DNA of 64,000 bases from Bos javanicus. Its lineage: Eukaryota; Chordata; Mammalia; Artiodactyla; Bovidae. The stretch is taken from the NCBI RefSeq assembly GCF_032452875.1, contig NC_083873.1, forward strand, positions 72,165,987 through 72,229,986, in the 5' to 3' direction. A model generated the notes under the pieces. The model did not search any database and was not told the origin of the DNA. It was given only the letters and a program-made list of their open reading frames with translations. The stretch's first letter is position 1. Each line of letters begins with the position of its first letter. This document shows positions 11,221 through 22,400 of the stretch, piece after piece. A program made the translations under genes and the position numbers.

Positions 11221-11478
11221 ACATTTCCTATTTTCTCAATGCACGACACATATACACATACAAGATAATGTTAATTGATTAAAAGGATCTCTATTTAGAT
11301 TTTGAACTTTAAAAGTATTGGTAAACAATGTATTTGGAGGGATTTGGATTTTTAATCAACAAAATTAAAGTGAAAATTAGCAAGCATTCATCCCATTTGT
11401 AGTTTCTCGGTGAAATGACATTTACATTAAAATATTCTAATAACTTTCCTCTTTTTCAAGTAAATCCAGGTGTATTTC

Positions 11479-11951
11479 TGCAGGGAGCTGCCCGTGAGAA
11501 CGGGGTCCTTTGTCCGAAGGACACAGCTCTGGGAGCTGCCTCAGTCCTTGAGGGTTTGCTTGCAAACATAGCTCTCTGTCCCGCCACCCCAGAGATTAGG
11601 CGCTTATTTACTGCAGGCACCTGGAGTTCTGTGCAAACTTCTCACGCACAGAGAAATGTTATCTGGTGTAAGAAGTAATAACAGGGAGCCATTCCCATGC
11701 TCTCAAGATTTCTTGTGACTGTTTGTAAGATGTATAGGCCAACCAAGAAAAAATGTCAACTGTCTTGTCTTTCTCACGCTCTTCTGTATAAATATGAGAT
11801 GCTGAATAAAGTTGGTGTCAGACTGTGTCCCTTCATGGTGACGTGTCTGAACCTCTCGACCCCATTTTTGTAGTCTCTTGCTTTAGTTTCTTTCTTAGCC
11901 CCGCCGTGCACGTTCTTGGGACCTGATGGACTTTGCCGGCTGGCACCGGCA
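11479..11951 (+). mobile_element. Solo endogenous-retrovirus LTR (class II-like)
   Basis: The 473-bp element starts TGCAGGGAGCTGCCCG and ends GGCACCGGCA, the TG...CA ends of an LTR. It is flanked by a 6-bp duplication TATTTC (11473-11478 and 11952-11957). A TATAAATA box at 11787 and an AATAAA at 11805 lie in the expected U3/R order. There is no internal retroviral sequence, so it is a solo LTR left by recombination. The 6-bp duplication and layout fit betaretrovirus-like (ERVK-type) ruminant elements; the exact family name is not verified. Confidence 0.88.
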
Positions 11952-12449
11952 TATTTCCTTTAAGTGGATCCATTTAACAATGTGGGAAAAGAAATCAGGA
12001 TAGGGCAATAAGAAAAGTAAACACTATCAAAGTCACATAGAAATACAAATTAACAGCATTCAGAAAGATTTAAGAATGGCTTCTTTCTAAGAAACTACCA
12101 CTAACAGAACACCGTAGGGATTTGTGTTTCAACTTCTTGATATTTTATTTTTTTATATAGATAAGCTTTATCTTTCCTAGAAATATTTAAGAGTGATAAC
12201 TCTGCTTACCTACAGATATGATACAAATCCAACTTTTAACCTTAGTGTCTTCTCCTGATTTCTTTTTTTAAAAAGACTTCCAGTTTCCAGTCCAGCATGT
12301 AAGAAGCTTGGAAGCCATGAGGCCATTCTAACAAGTAAAAAGCTGAACAGACTGAAAGTTCAGCATTGGAGAGACTACTGGAATACAGAGAATAACAGTT
12401 TACCAGAGCAAAGACTCCTAATGGGAAACTCCCCATGGGAACCAGTGCC

Positions 12450-12658
12450 TGCCTGTTAGTCACACACTTGTGTCCAGCTCTTGGCCACCCATGGGCTGTA
12501 GCCTGCCAGGCTCCTCTGTCCATGGGATTCTCCAGGCAAGAATACTAAAGTGAGTTGCCATTCCCTTCTACAGGGGATCTTCCCAACCCGGAATTGAACC
12601 TGACCCTTCTGCATTGCAGGCAGATTCTTTACCACTGAGGCACCAGGGAAGCCCCACT
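12450..12658 (-). mobile_element. Bov-tA SINE with target duplication
   Basis: A complete antisense element. The flanks GGGAACCAGTGCC (12437-12449) and GGGAACTAGTGCC (12659-12671) are a 13-bp duplication with one mismatch. Confidence 0.92.
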
Positions 12659-12948
12659 GGGAACTAGTGCCAGCGTAGAAAAACCAGAACTATAACTGAT
12701 GAATTGCTGGTTGCTCAGACTACTCTGAAAATTAAAAAATTCTAGGGGAACCCAGTCATAGGAAGGCCCCCAATTTTTTGAGATTTACCTCCAGGACCTT
12801 GACCAGATTCCCTCAATAAGTATTAGAGAAAAATCCCCTGGTGCTTCCAACGGAGGGGAAAAAAAACCCTTTTGAAATATGCCAGAGCATTCTGTTGTTC
12901 TTAACAAGGTCTGCCCTCAGGGGAAACTAGTTAACCAGTGCCTAGCCT

Positions 12949-12992
12949 AGAGTCGGACACGACTGAAGCGACTTAGCAGCAGCAGCAGCAGC
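12949..12992 (+). mobile_element. BOV-A2 tail fragment
   Basis: Only the end is present: AGAGTCGGACACGACTGAAG followed by GACTTAG and a CAG run. Confidence 0.8.
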
Positions 12993-13004
12993 CTGCTGGA
13001 GTAT

Positions 13005-13206
13005 TATTGTGTTCATGTGTGCTTGCTTGTGTCCTCTGCAACCCCATGGACTGTAGCCCGCCTGGCTCCTCTGTCCATGGGATTTCCCTGGCAAGAATAC
13101 TGGAGTGGGTTGCCAGTTCCTCCTCCAGGGGATTTTCCCAACCAAGGGATTGAACCTGCTCCTTCTGCATTGGCATGCTGATTCTTTACCACTGAGCCAC
13201 CTGGGA
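13005..13206 (-). mobile_element. Bov-tA SINE
   Basis: Antisense BovA body and tRNA head ending CACTGAGCCACCTGGGA. Confidence 0.9.
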
Positions 13207-13751
13207 ATCTCACTCCGGTATTACCAGAGAGTAACCGGAACATAACTGACCTGGAGGAAAGGAAATACCCAACTCTAGTCCACTCCAGTCATTCTGTTCC
13301 ACTTAAGAGGGCAGAAAACTAAGACTTAAGTCTGCAGTCCAGAGGCACAGAGTCTCTAAAAGGCTGAGCCCTCATCATAAGACTATAGAATATTCTCCCT
13401 TCCTCCACCCTTACCTCACCAACACATTGCTAAAGGCCTGTTTACAGAAGTTCCTTTTACCCAATACATCATGCCTGGCTATCAGGAAAAGCTACAAGAC
13501 ATAGTAAAAGGAAAAAAACACAGAAGAGACACAGCATGCACTGTACAGAAATGAAGAATGTTTGATGGGATTGTTAAAAGACTAGATACAGCTGAGGAAA
13601 GAATCTCTGAGCTTGAGGATATCTCAATAGAAACTTCCAAAAACTGAAAACCTAAGAGAGCAAGGACTAGAAAAACAGAACAGAATATGCAAGGACTGTG
13701 GGACAACTATAAAAGTGGAAATATGTGTTTAATGGGAAACCAGAAAGAGGA

Positions 13752-14020
13752 GAAGGCAACCCACTCCAGTACTCTTACCTGGAAAATCCCATGGATGGAG
13801 GAGCCTGGTGGGCTGCAGTCCATGGGGTTGCTAAGAGTCGGACACGACTGATCAACTTCACTTTCACTTTTCACTTTCATGCATTGGAGAAGGCAATGGC
13901 AACCCACTCCAGTGTTCTTGCCTTGAGAATCCCCGGGATGGGGGAGCCTGGTGGGCTGCCATCTATGGGGTCGCACAGAGTCGTACACGACTGAAGCGAC
14001 TTAGCAGCAGCAGCAGCAGC
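13752..14020 (+). mobile_element. BOV-A2 SINE with target duplication
   Basis: Dimeric BovA with the CACTTTCACTTTTCACTTTC linker and a (CAG)n end. The flanking duplication is AGAAAGAGGA at 13742-13751 and 14021-14030. Confidence 0.93.
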
Positions 14021-14377
14021 AGAAAGAGGAAAGAAAGGAAGAATAAATATTCGAAACAGTGCCTGAGAATTTCTCCAAATTAATGTCAGACATCAAACCA
14101 GAGATCTCAGAAGTGCAGAGAACATCAAGTAGGATAAATGCCCCCCCAAAACAATACATAGGCCTATCACTTTTAAGCTGCAGAAAATCAAAGACGAAGA
14201 AAATTTAAAAACCCAGAAAAGAGTCAGAGGGAAAAACACCTTACCATGAAGGATCAAAGATAAGAAATACATTAGACTTCTTAGAAACTATGGAAACAGA
14301 GAGTGGAATAAATATAGCATTGAGAGAGAACAATCAGCCTAGAATTTTGTACCCTGTGAAATCCTTCAAAGGTGAAA

Positions 14378-14512
14378 GGGCTTCCCTGGTGGCTCAGTGG
14401 TAAAGAACCCTCCTGCCAACATAGGAGACATGGGTTCTATTCCTGATCCAGGAAGATCCCACAGGCCACGGAGCAGCTAAACCCCTGTGCCACAACTACT
14501 GAGCCTGTGGTG
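14378..14512 (+). mobile_element. CHR-type SINE (3'-truncated)
   Basis: The head GGGCTTCCCTGGTGGCTCAG and GATCCCACAGGCCACGGAGC body lead into CACAACTACTGAGCCTGTGG. Confidence 0.8.
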
Positions 14513-15250
14513 GAGTATTATGGTGGAGTATTATACATATGGTGGAGTATTATTTAGCCATAAAAAAGGAAATTCTATCACTTGCAACACGGATGGACCA
14601 CGAAACATTATGCTAAATGAAATAAGACAAGCAGAGAAAAGCAAACATTATATGATTTCACTGATATGTGGAATTAAAACAAACACAAACTCATAAAAAG
14701 AAATCAGATTTGTGGTTACATGGATAGAGGGGTGTGGCCGGGGACAGGGTGGGTCAAGGAAGGTGGACAAAAGATACAAACTTCCAGTTATAAGTTAGTA
14801 CCAGGGATAGAATGTACAACATGATGATTATATAGTTTACACTGCTGTATGATATACAGAGGACAGGGAGGCCTGGCATGCTGCAGTCCATGGGGTGGCG
14901 AAGAGTCAGACACAACTTGGCAACTGAACAACAATAATATACAGAAAAGTTGTTAAGTGAGTAGATCCCCTTAAGTCTAGTAGAATGGCCATCATCAAAA
15001 AGATGAGATAACAAATGCTGCCTTGGATATAGAGCAAAGGGAATCTTTGGTACTGTTGGTGGGATTGTAAATTGGTACAAAATTTTCATTACAAGGAGAA
15101 TTTTTTTCTATTGTATCAATATGAGATGATAGATGTTAACTAAATCTATTGTAATCATTTCATGATACGTGCAAATCAAACCATTATGCTGTACACTTTA
15201 AATTTATACAGGGATGTTTGTCAATTCTCAATAAAACTGGAAAAATAATA
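14513..15250 (+). mobile_element. L1 LINE 3' end
   Basis: It carries L1 3'-end text (GGAGTATTATTTAGCCATAA, ATGCTAAATGAAATAAGACA, TTTCACTGATATGTGGAATT) and ends in AATAAAACTGG. A BovA fragment is inserted at about 14862-14935. A short direct triplication of GGTGGAGTATTAT opens it. Confidence 0.7.
14862..14935 (+). mobile_element. BovA/BovB 3' fragment inside L1
   Basis: It contains GGAGGCCTGGCATGCTGCAG and AGAGTCAGACACAACTTGGC, the terminal part shared by BovB and BovA. Confidence 0.75.
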
Positions 15251-15349
15251 TAGTTTGTTTTTTTTTTTTTAAAGAGGGGGATTACATGGTAAAGAGGTTA
15301 ACTCTCTAAGCAGATATAATGATCCTAAACGCAATGTGCTTTGAAACAG

Positions 15350-15692
15350 ATTTCAGTTCAGTCGCTCAGTGGTATCTATGACCTCATGGACTGCAGCACG
15401 CCAGGCTTCCTGTCCATCACAAACTCCCAGAGCTTGCTCAAACTCATGTCCATCCAGTCGGTGATGCCATCCAACCATCTTATCCTCTCTCGTCCCCTTC
15501 TCCTCTTGTCTTCAATCTTTCCCAGCATCAGGATCTTTTCCAATGAGTCAGTTCATCGCGTCAGGTGGCCAAAGTATTGGAGCTTCAGCTTCAGCATCAT
15601 TCCTTCCAATGAATAGTCAAAACTGATTTCCTTTAGGATTGACTGGTTTGATCTTGTAGTCCAAGGAACTCTCAAGAGTCTTTCAACACTAC
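15350..15692 (-). mobile_element. BovB LINE 3' fragment
   Basis: Read on the minus strand it gives the C-terminal part of the BovB reverse transcriptase ORF (motifs like KLKLQYFGHL and RWLDGIT) and the 3' end TCAGTTCAG. The frame is broken. Confidence 0.88.
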
Positions 15693-15719
15693 AGTTCTGA
15701 CTTAACACCACAGAAACAC

Positions 15720-16480
15720 TTCAAGGAGGCACAAACAGCAGGTCAGGAGTACGCCCCTCTTCTCCTTTTCAACTGCTTCTCATTTCTTCTGGGAGGAGCC
15801 CGGGTGGGCCCCAGCAGCTTGGAGTGTCCCCTTGGCAACCGGAGAACGCGCAGAGAGGGGCCCAGGGGGCGGGGCTTGTCGGGCGGTAGCCGCAAGCGGG
15901 TTTGGCTCGCTGGGGCTGGGCGCGGGCCGCCCGCATCCTCTTCCATCTTCTGGAAGGTGACTGGCGTCCGGCAGTCAACCAGCGGGAGCGTCTGGGCCCC
16001 CAGTGGAGAGCCAAGAGTTTTCTGGTCCTTCTGGGCTGTCCGATGGGCACCACACGGCAGAAACATCCGCTCGCTCCGAAGCCCTCCAGAAGCCCCTTGT
16101 CAGGATATTCGACATGAACAAGCAGCTAGAGGAGTCTGAGGAGGCGGGGTTTTCCGAGGAGGCCGACGATCAAGACCAGCGAGGCGAGTCCGAGGAGTAT
16201 GCAGAGTCAGAAGAGATCCCCAATCACGCCAAGGCCTATGAGCTCTACCAATCCTATGAGTCCCACAAGCCTCTCAAACCCCATGCACCCTACGAGCCCC
16301 ATGCGCCCCGTGAGGTCCGCAAGCCCCGCGAGCCCCGAAAGCCCCGGGGGCCCCCTGTTCCCCGCGAGCCCCACAAGTCTCAAGAAATCGAGTTGCTTCC
16401 TAGAGCCGGCGTAATGGTCTCCCCATCTCTGCTGATGAGACTCCCGCCACGGATTCCGCCGTCTTCCCTGAGCGGTAGGT
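15720..16480 (+). promoter_or_regulatory. THEGL: GC-rich CpG-type segment at the THEGL start
   Basis: GC content and CpG dinucleotides rise sharply here compared with the AT-rich surroundings (for example GGGGCGGGGCTTGTCGGGCG near 15865). The segment covers the likely THEGL promoter, 5' UTR and first coding exon. No TATA box is evident. Promoter function is inferred. Confidence 0.65.
16114..16474 (+). CDS. THEGL: THEGL exon 1 (acidic and Pro-rich N-terminus)
   Basis: The frame starts MNKQLEESEEAGFSEEADD and ends before the donor GTAGGT, leaving one base of a split codon. I chose the ATG at 16114 because the acidic, testis-protein-like sequence begins there. An in-frame ATG at 16003 would add 37 residues of GC-rich translation. 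The 16266-16385 part is a degenerate repeat of CCCxxxGAG-type units coding for P-x-E-P. Confidence 0.85.
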
Positions 16481-19400
16481 GTTGGGGTCTCTCCGGGGCA
16501 CTAAGCAACCCAACCCCATCTAGACCTGGGGGCTCTAATGGGAAGGTTTGTCTGCAAGGGCCCATTTTGATTTAAAGGAAGGTGATACTTACGTCATTTA
16601 CCTACTGCTTTTCAGTGCCCTGTCTTTGGACCTAAAGAAGCCCTGGTAGGAAATCAAGAGTCTTGTTAATGAAACCATCTCCTTTCTGCCCTCTCTCTAC
16701 CTGGTGACTTCCTAGCAAAGAGTACATTCACTAAGTGTTTACTATATGCTCAGTCTTCACCAGGTTCACAAGATAACAGGGCTGATGGGATTTTGGGGTA
16801 TAAACATCCAGCTCACTTACCGCCTCTCATTGATGACTTTACCCAGAACAATTCCTTATCCACGCTGGGCTTCCAGTCTCTTGGCTGACCATGTTTTATC
16901 TCATGTTCTCCTTGACTTTTCTTTATCAGTCTTGATTCTATGGTCTGTCATTTCAGTTGCTTACTCACAACATCTTCCACCACCCCACTGGCTCTCTGGC
17001 CATTCACCGTACTTCTAGGAAAACCTCAATTTTGGTTAAGCCCAACCAACCACCCTCTGCCTACACCTGAGCAGCTGACTCTTCCTGTACAAAATCACAT
17101 AGCCCTACTGACTGCTTTTATTTCAGTTTCATGACCACAGATCTCAGCTGGTCACTTGGCACTGCCTAGCAAGCCCATTTTATTCACCTAGAAAATTAGT
17201 TCCCCTCCTTGGAAGAAAAGTTATGACCAACCTAGATAGCATATTCAAAAGCAGAGACATTACTTTGCCAACAAAGGTCTGTCTAGTCAAGGCTATGGTT
17301 TTTCCTGTGGTCATGTATGGATGTGAGAGTTGGACTGTGAAGAAGACTGAGCGCCAAAGAATTGATGCTTTTGAACTGTGGTGTTGGAGAAGACTCTTGA
17401 GAGTCCCTTGGACTGCAAGGAGATCCAACCAGTCCATCCTAAAGGAGATCAGCCCTGGGATTTCTTTGGAAGGACTGATGCTAAAGCTGAAACTCCAGTA
17501 CTTTGGCCACCTCATGCGAAGAGTTGACTCACTGGAAAAGACTCTGATGTTGGGAGGGATTGGGGGCAGGAGGAGAAGAGGACGACAGAGGATGAGATGG
17601 CTGGATGGCATCACTGACTTGATGGACGTGAGTCTGAGTGAACTCCAGGAGTTGGTGATGGACAGAGAGGCCTGGCATGCTGCGATTCATGGGGTTGCAA
17701 AGAGTCGGACACGACTGAGTGACTGAACTGAACTGAACTGAATCTGTGAGAAGATGTCTAAATGTCTTCTTTACATCTCCTCCAGCCTTCACATCTTTGA
17801 CTCCAAACAGCTGAAGACTTTGCCTCACACTTGAGAAAATAGAAGCAATGTCATTAACTCCCTTATTTTCTTACCACTAATCTATTGCCTTACTTGAATC
17901 TGCATCCATGGATTGTCTCTTCTCATACTGCAGGGAAGAGTCACACCTCTTTCTTTGAGAAGCAAATCTTCCACATGTGCTTTGGAGTCCACTCTTCTCT
18001 CCTGAAGAACTTTGTTCCAGCAATTATTCCCCTCTCTCCTACAGGATCAATTTCTCCCTTTCTAATGAGTCAAACCCATGAGCATACACATACACTCTAG
18101 AATCTTCTGTCTTGAAGTAACCCTTAACCTCAAGTCTTCTTCAGACCTTTCTCCTTCAATCAGCTCCATTTTTCTGCATTTTTCTGCAAGTCATTGCAGA
18201 GCTTGTCAAAAGAGTTGTCTGTACTCACTGACTCCTTTTTCTTGCCTGTAATTCTTCCCTCAACCCACGTAGTCAGGCATCTTTCTTATCCACTCCACTG
18301 AAACTGCTCTAGTTGACTACCTTTCTGTCCACTGCCAACCCTGTTGTCATGCATGGAGATTTCAGTATCCATATAGGTGATCCACTTGGCTTCTTAGTTC
18401 TTTGACCTTGTCACCTTGAATGACGGGATCTTTCACCCCATCTTAGACATCTACTCCACTGGCCTTTGATAATGTCAATTGCTGTACCATTTCCAAAATA
18501 TCTATTTCAAGCACTCTAATCACTTCCCATTTTTCCAGTTCACTTACTCTGACTTGTACCCTCTCAATTCTTCAGCTTCAAAGGGACCTGTAATCCATTG
18601 ATGCTATCAACTGTTCATTATATATCACTCACTACCTTATGTCTTTTTGTCTCTCCTTTCTCACTTTATAGTCCATGGTCTACCAATGGAATTACTTCCT
18701 TGCAACTATTGGCTTCATTGTCTCTCCCTCTATCTTTCTTGATTATTTAAATCCAGTTCTTGTCTGCACTTGAAAAGATCAAAAAAGAGAGAGAGAGAGG
18801 GAGAGAGAAAACAAACAACTGTGTTGACTGGTCTTTAAATCCATGACTGTAAAATTCAAGTGTGCTTTCAGTGGTGCTTAGCAATGAGAATGTGCTTAGT
18901 GGTGCTTACATTTCCCTAATCAATTCATTATCTAACATGGAACCTACCAAACTACCAGGTTCTATGTATATACTCTAGCTTTTCTTTTGTTAATAATAGA
19001 CAAACTGTCTTTGTTCTTACCAGAGGCCATTCTCTCAACCTTTATGTTAGATCCTATCCCACATAACTTTAAGCTCTTTACTCCTCTCTTTCCTGTATCA
19101 TTTTATTTCACTCTCAACTGGATCATTCCTATCAGCACATGAACTTGCAGCAATAACTCCTAGCTTGAAGAAACCAAACCTCCCCTTAGCCTTGTGTATC
19201 CTTCCTGGTACCACTCCTATTCTCTACTCCTTTTTAGAGAAAAAAAATCCTCAAAATAGTTGTTTATGAGTCATTATTTCCATGTTCTCTCTTCCCATTC
19301 TCTTGAGAACCTACTTAAGCTTTTATCCCCTCTACTTAGCTGAAGTTGCTCTAGTTGAGGTCACAATGACCTCTGCTTGCCAAATTCAATGACTGATTCT

Positions 19401-22400
19401 TCATCCTCATCTTACTTGTTTGATACCTTCACTCCTTTTTTCTTGGAGGTCTTTCTGTATTTGACTGCTGGATACCCCTGCCTTCATCATTATCCTACCT
19501 CATCGATTGTTCCTGACTCAATTTCATTTGCTAGATCATCTGTATCTTCCCAGCCTCTCAGTTGAAATGGGTGATGGCTCGGTGCTCTCAGATTCTTTAG
19601 ACTTTCCTTGTTCCATGGGCAGTGTCATCCGTTCTAGCTTTAATCCTATGCTAATGACTTCACAAATTATCTCCAGCCTCAATTTCTTTCTTTCCAGAAT
19701 TTTATAACCAGTTGTCTGTTAACATTCCTACTTGAATATCTAGTAGGAATGTAAAATTGAACATATCCATAACTGAACTCTTACTTTTACCCCCAAACTT
19801 GATCTTCCTCCATTGTTCCCCATTTCAGCAAATGACACCACCATTCATTCATCCAGGTGCTCAGGTCAAAAACCTGGAGTCATTCTAGACACCTCATTTT
19901 CCTTTACACGTTACCTCCAAGCCATTAGCAAACCCTGATTTTGAAATATGTCATGACAATATCCATTCTTAACATCCAAACTTTCACCACCTTTGTAAAC
20001 CACTGTCATCTCTTGCTTGATCTGCTGCAGCAGCTTCCACTCTTGCCCCATTCACGCATCCCCCACTCTATTCCCCCAGTTCATGCTTCATGTAGCAGTC
20101 TCAGGGATCCCTGAGAACATAAATTGTATGCAAATTTTCTGCTCTCAGCTCTCCAGAGAGGTTCTCATGTCACAGAGTTTGTAGTTGAAAGTCCTAAGCA
20201 GGCCAACAAGGCCTTATCTGACTGTCTCTCCAGCCTCCTGTCCCAACACTCTTCCCACTGTCTCTGCTCTCGAGCTACATGGGCCTCCTTGCTCTTAACT
20301 CAGTCGTTTCACTTGCTTTTTCCTCTGTCAGCTTGCTCTTCTCTCAAGTATTTGTCACCTCCTTATAAATACGTACCAGATCACTCTGTCAAAAATGTTC
20401 TCTTTGAATCACTTTTACAAATGACCCAGTTTCATTCCTTTTTATGGCTGAGTAATAATCCATTGTATATATGCACCTCATCTTCCTTAGCCATTCCTTT
20501 GTCAGTGGACATTTAGGTTGCTTCCATGTCCTGTCTATTATAAATAGTGCTGCAGTGAATATTGGGATATATGTGTCTTTTTAAATTATATAAACTTTCT
20601 TAGTGCTTACTCAGTTACTAATGCTATCCTAACATAGATAAAATCAGGTGAAATGAAGCATGTATTTGAAAATAGAGGAAAAAGCCACGAAAGTACAGAC
20701 TGAGGGGTATGAGAGGAGACATAGCTTCATAGGTAGCTTGGGGAGGTGATATTTTTGAGCTCTAGTTTGCATGGAGGTCCCAGTTTTTGTTGTTGTTACA
20801 TCAGACAGAAGAGCTTGGCCTCTTCTTCTGCCTTCTCACCGGCAAGCAAAAGCCTTTCCCATACCACATGACCACATGACCCAGAGCTAAGGCAGCGGGG
20901 AGCACAGTGCGAGGGAGCTGCGCCTGAGAAAAGATCAAAGAAGGATGAATAGTAGTAACGATTATATAGCTTAACCTGTCATGTCAAAGAACATCCCAAT
21001 GTCTGTTTACATGGTCATACCCAGCATAGAACTCGACTACTTTAAGACCAGTCTTCAAAATCATCATGTACCTAAAACAAGCACAAATTTTACTTCAGAA
21101 AGCTCTGAGAAGTAATGTAGGTTTTACTGGAGTATATTCCAGGGAATTATACCATCTCATACAGAGCAAAGCAGGCTAAAATGTTCTTGAGACACATCTC
21201 TTCCCAAGTCTCTGCCACCATGACAGCTGTCCCCCACAGACACCTTTCCTCTTCCTCTCAAGCGCCAGCTTGCCTCTCTCTTGCCCCGTAGATCTGTTCT
21301 GAGAGGTGCTCCCTGCCTTTCCTTGATAGATCAGTGGTGTTCTGGTCACACCTGAGGGCTGAGCAGCTCAAACATGGGCTCCTTAAGAAGACGGGGTAGA
21401 GGGCAAGGTGGAGAATAGTTATACTTTGGTACCTCATCCTTTTCATGTTACAAATGCTTACTGCTACACGCGGAAGGAATCTGGTGTAAGGAGTGCCCCA
21501 GTCCCCATCAGGGAACAGCCTTGATCATGCTTCGTCCCAGCAGATGGCAGCCTTCCCCAGAAGATGGTCTGGAGCACAAGCCAGCTCGTTCCACTTGCTG
21601 GCTTGGTGGCAACGTGAGCAGTGTAGTTTGTGTGCTAAGGAATAAAATACAGATATCTAAAGGGCATAGCACAGCAATAACATTCTGATTATCTCTTAAA
21701 GGGAGATGCTTTTCACCATCCTGCTCAGAATCCTTTCGGGGCTTCTTCCTGTCAAGAGAGTCCGAAATGCAATACTTGGATGCAATCTCAAAAACGACAG
21801 AATGATCTCTGTTCATTTCCAAGGCAAACCATTCAGTATCACAGTAATCCAAGTCTATGCCCCAACCAGTAACACTGAAGAAGCTGAAGTTGAACGGTTC
21901 TATGAAGATCTACAAGATCTTTTAGAACTAACACCCAAAAAAGATGTCCTTTTCATTATAGGGGACTGGAATGCAAAAGTAGGAAGTCAAGAAACACCTG
22001 GAGTAACAGGCAAATTTGGCCTTGGAATACGGAATGAAGCAGGGCAAAGACTAATAGAGTTTTGCCAAGAAAATGCACTGGTCATAACAAACACCCTCTT
22101 CCAACAACACAAGAGAAGACTCTATACATGGACATCACCAGATGGTCAACACCGAAATCAGATTGATTATATTCTTTGCAGCCAAAGATGGAGAAGCTCT
22201 ATACAGTCAGCAAAAACAAGACCAGGAGCTAACTGTGGCTCAGACCATGAACTCCTTATTCCCAAATTCAGACTTAAATTGAAGAAAGTAGGGAAAACCA
22301 CTAGGCCATTCAGGGATGACCTAAATCAAATCCCTTATGATTATACAGTGAAAGTGAGAAATAGTTTTAAGGGACTAGATCTGATAGATAGAGCGCCTGA

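Larger units (their letters stand above)
12265..14376 (+). mobile_element. L1 LINE 5' part (5' UTR/ORF1-like), interrupted
   Basis: Decayed L1 text runs through this interval on the + strand. The later part resembles the ORF1 region (TTTCTCCAAATTAATGTCAG, AAGCTGCAGAAAATCAAAGA, GAGAACAATCAGCCTAGAAT). It is interrupted by two antisense Bov-tA SINEs and a BOV-A2. No open reading frame survives. The left boundary is a guess. Confidence 0.55.

Noticed and set aside
15743..16066. Minus-strand open frames of about 100 codons opposite THEGL exon 1.
   Set aside because: GC-rich sequence lacks stop codons by composition. The proteins look random and the sense strand carries the real exon.
16616..16645. 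A possible 30-nt exon between TTTTCAG and GTAGGA after THEGL exon 1.
   Set aside because: Joined to exon 1 in phase it gives a stop codon within seven codons.
20124..20516. A 130-codon open frame in a pyrimidine-rich tract.
   Set aside because: It lies in old repeat sequence, its composition follows the TC bias, and no family is recognisable.
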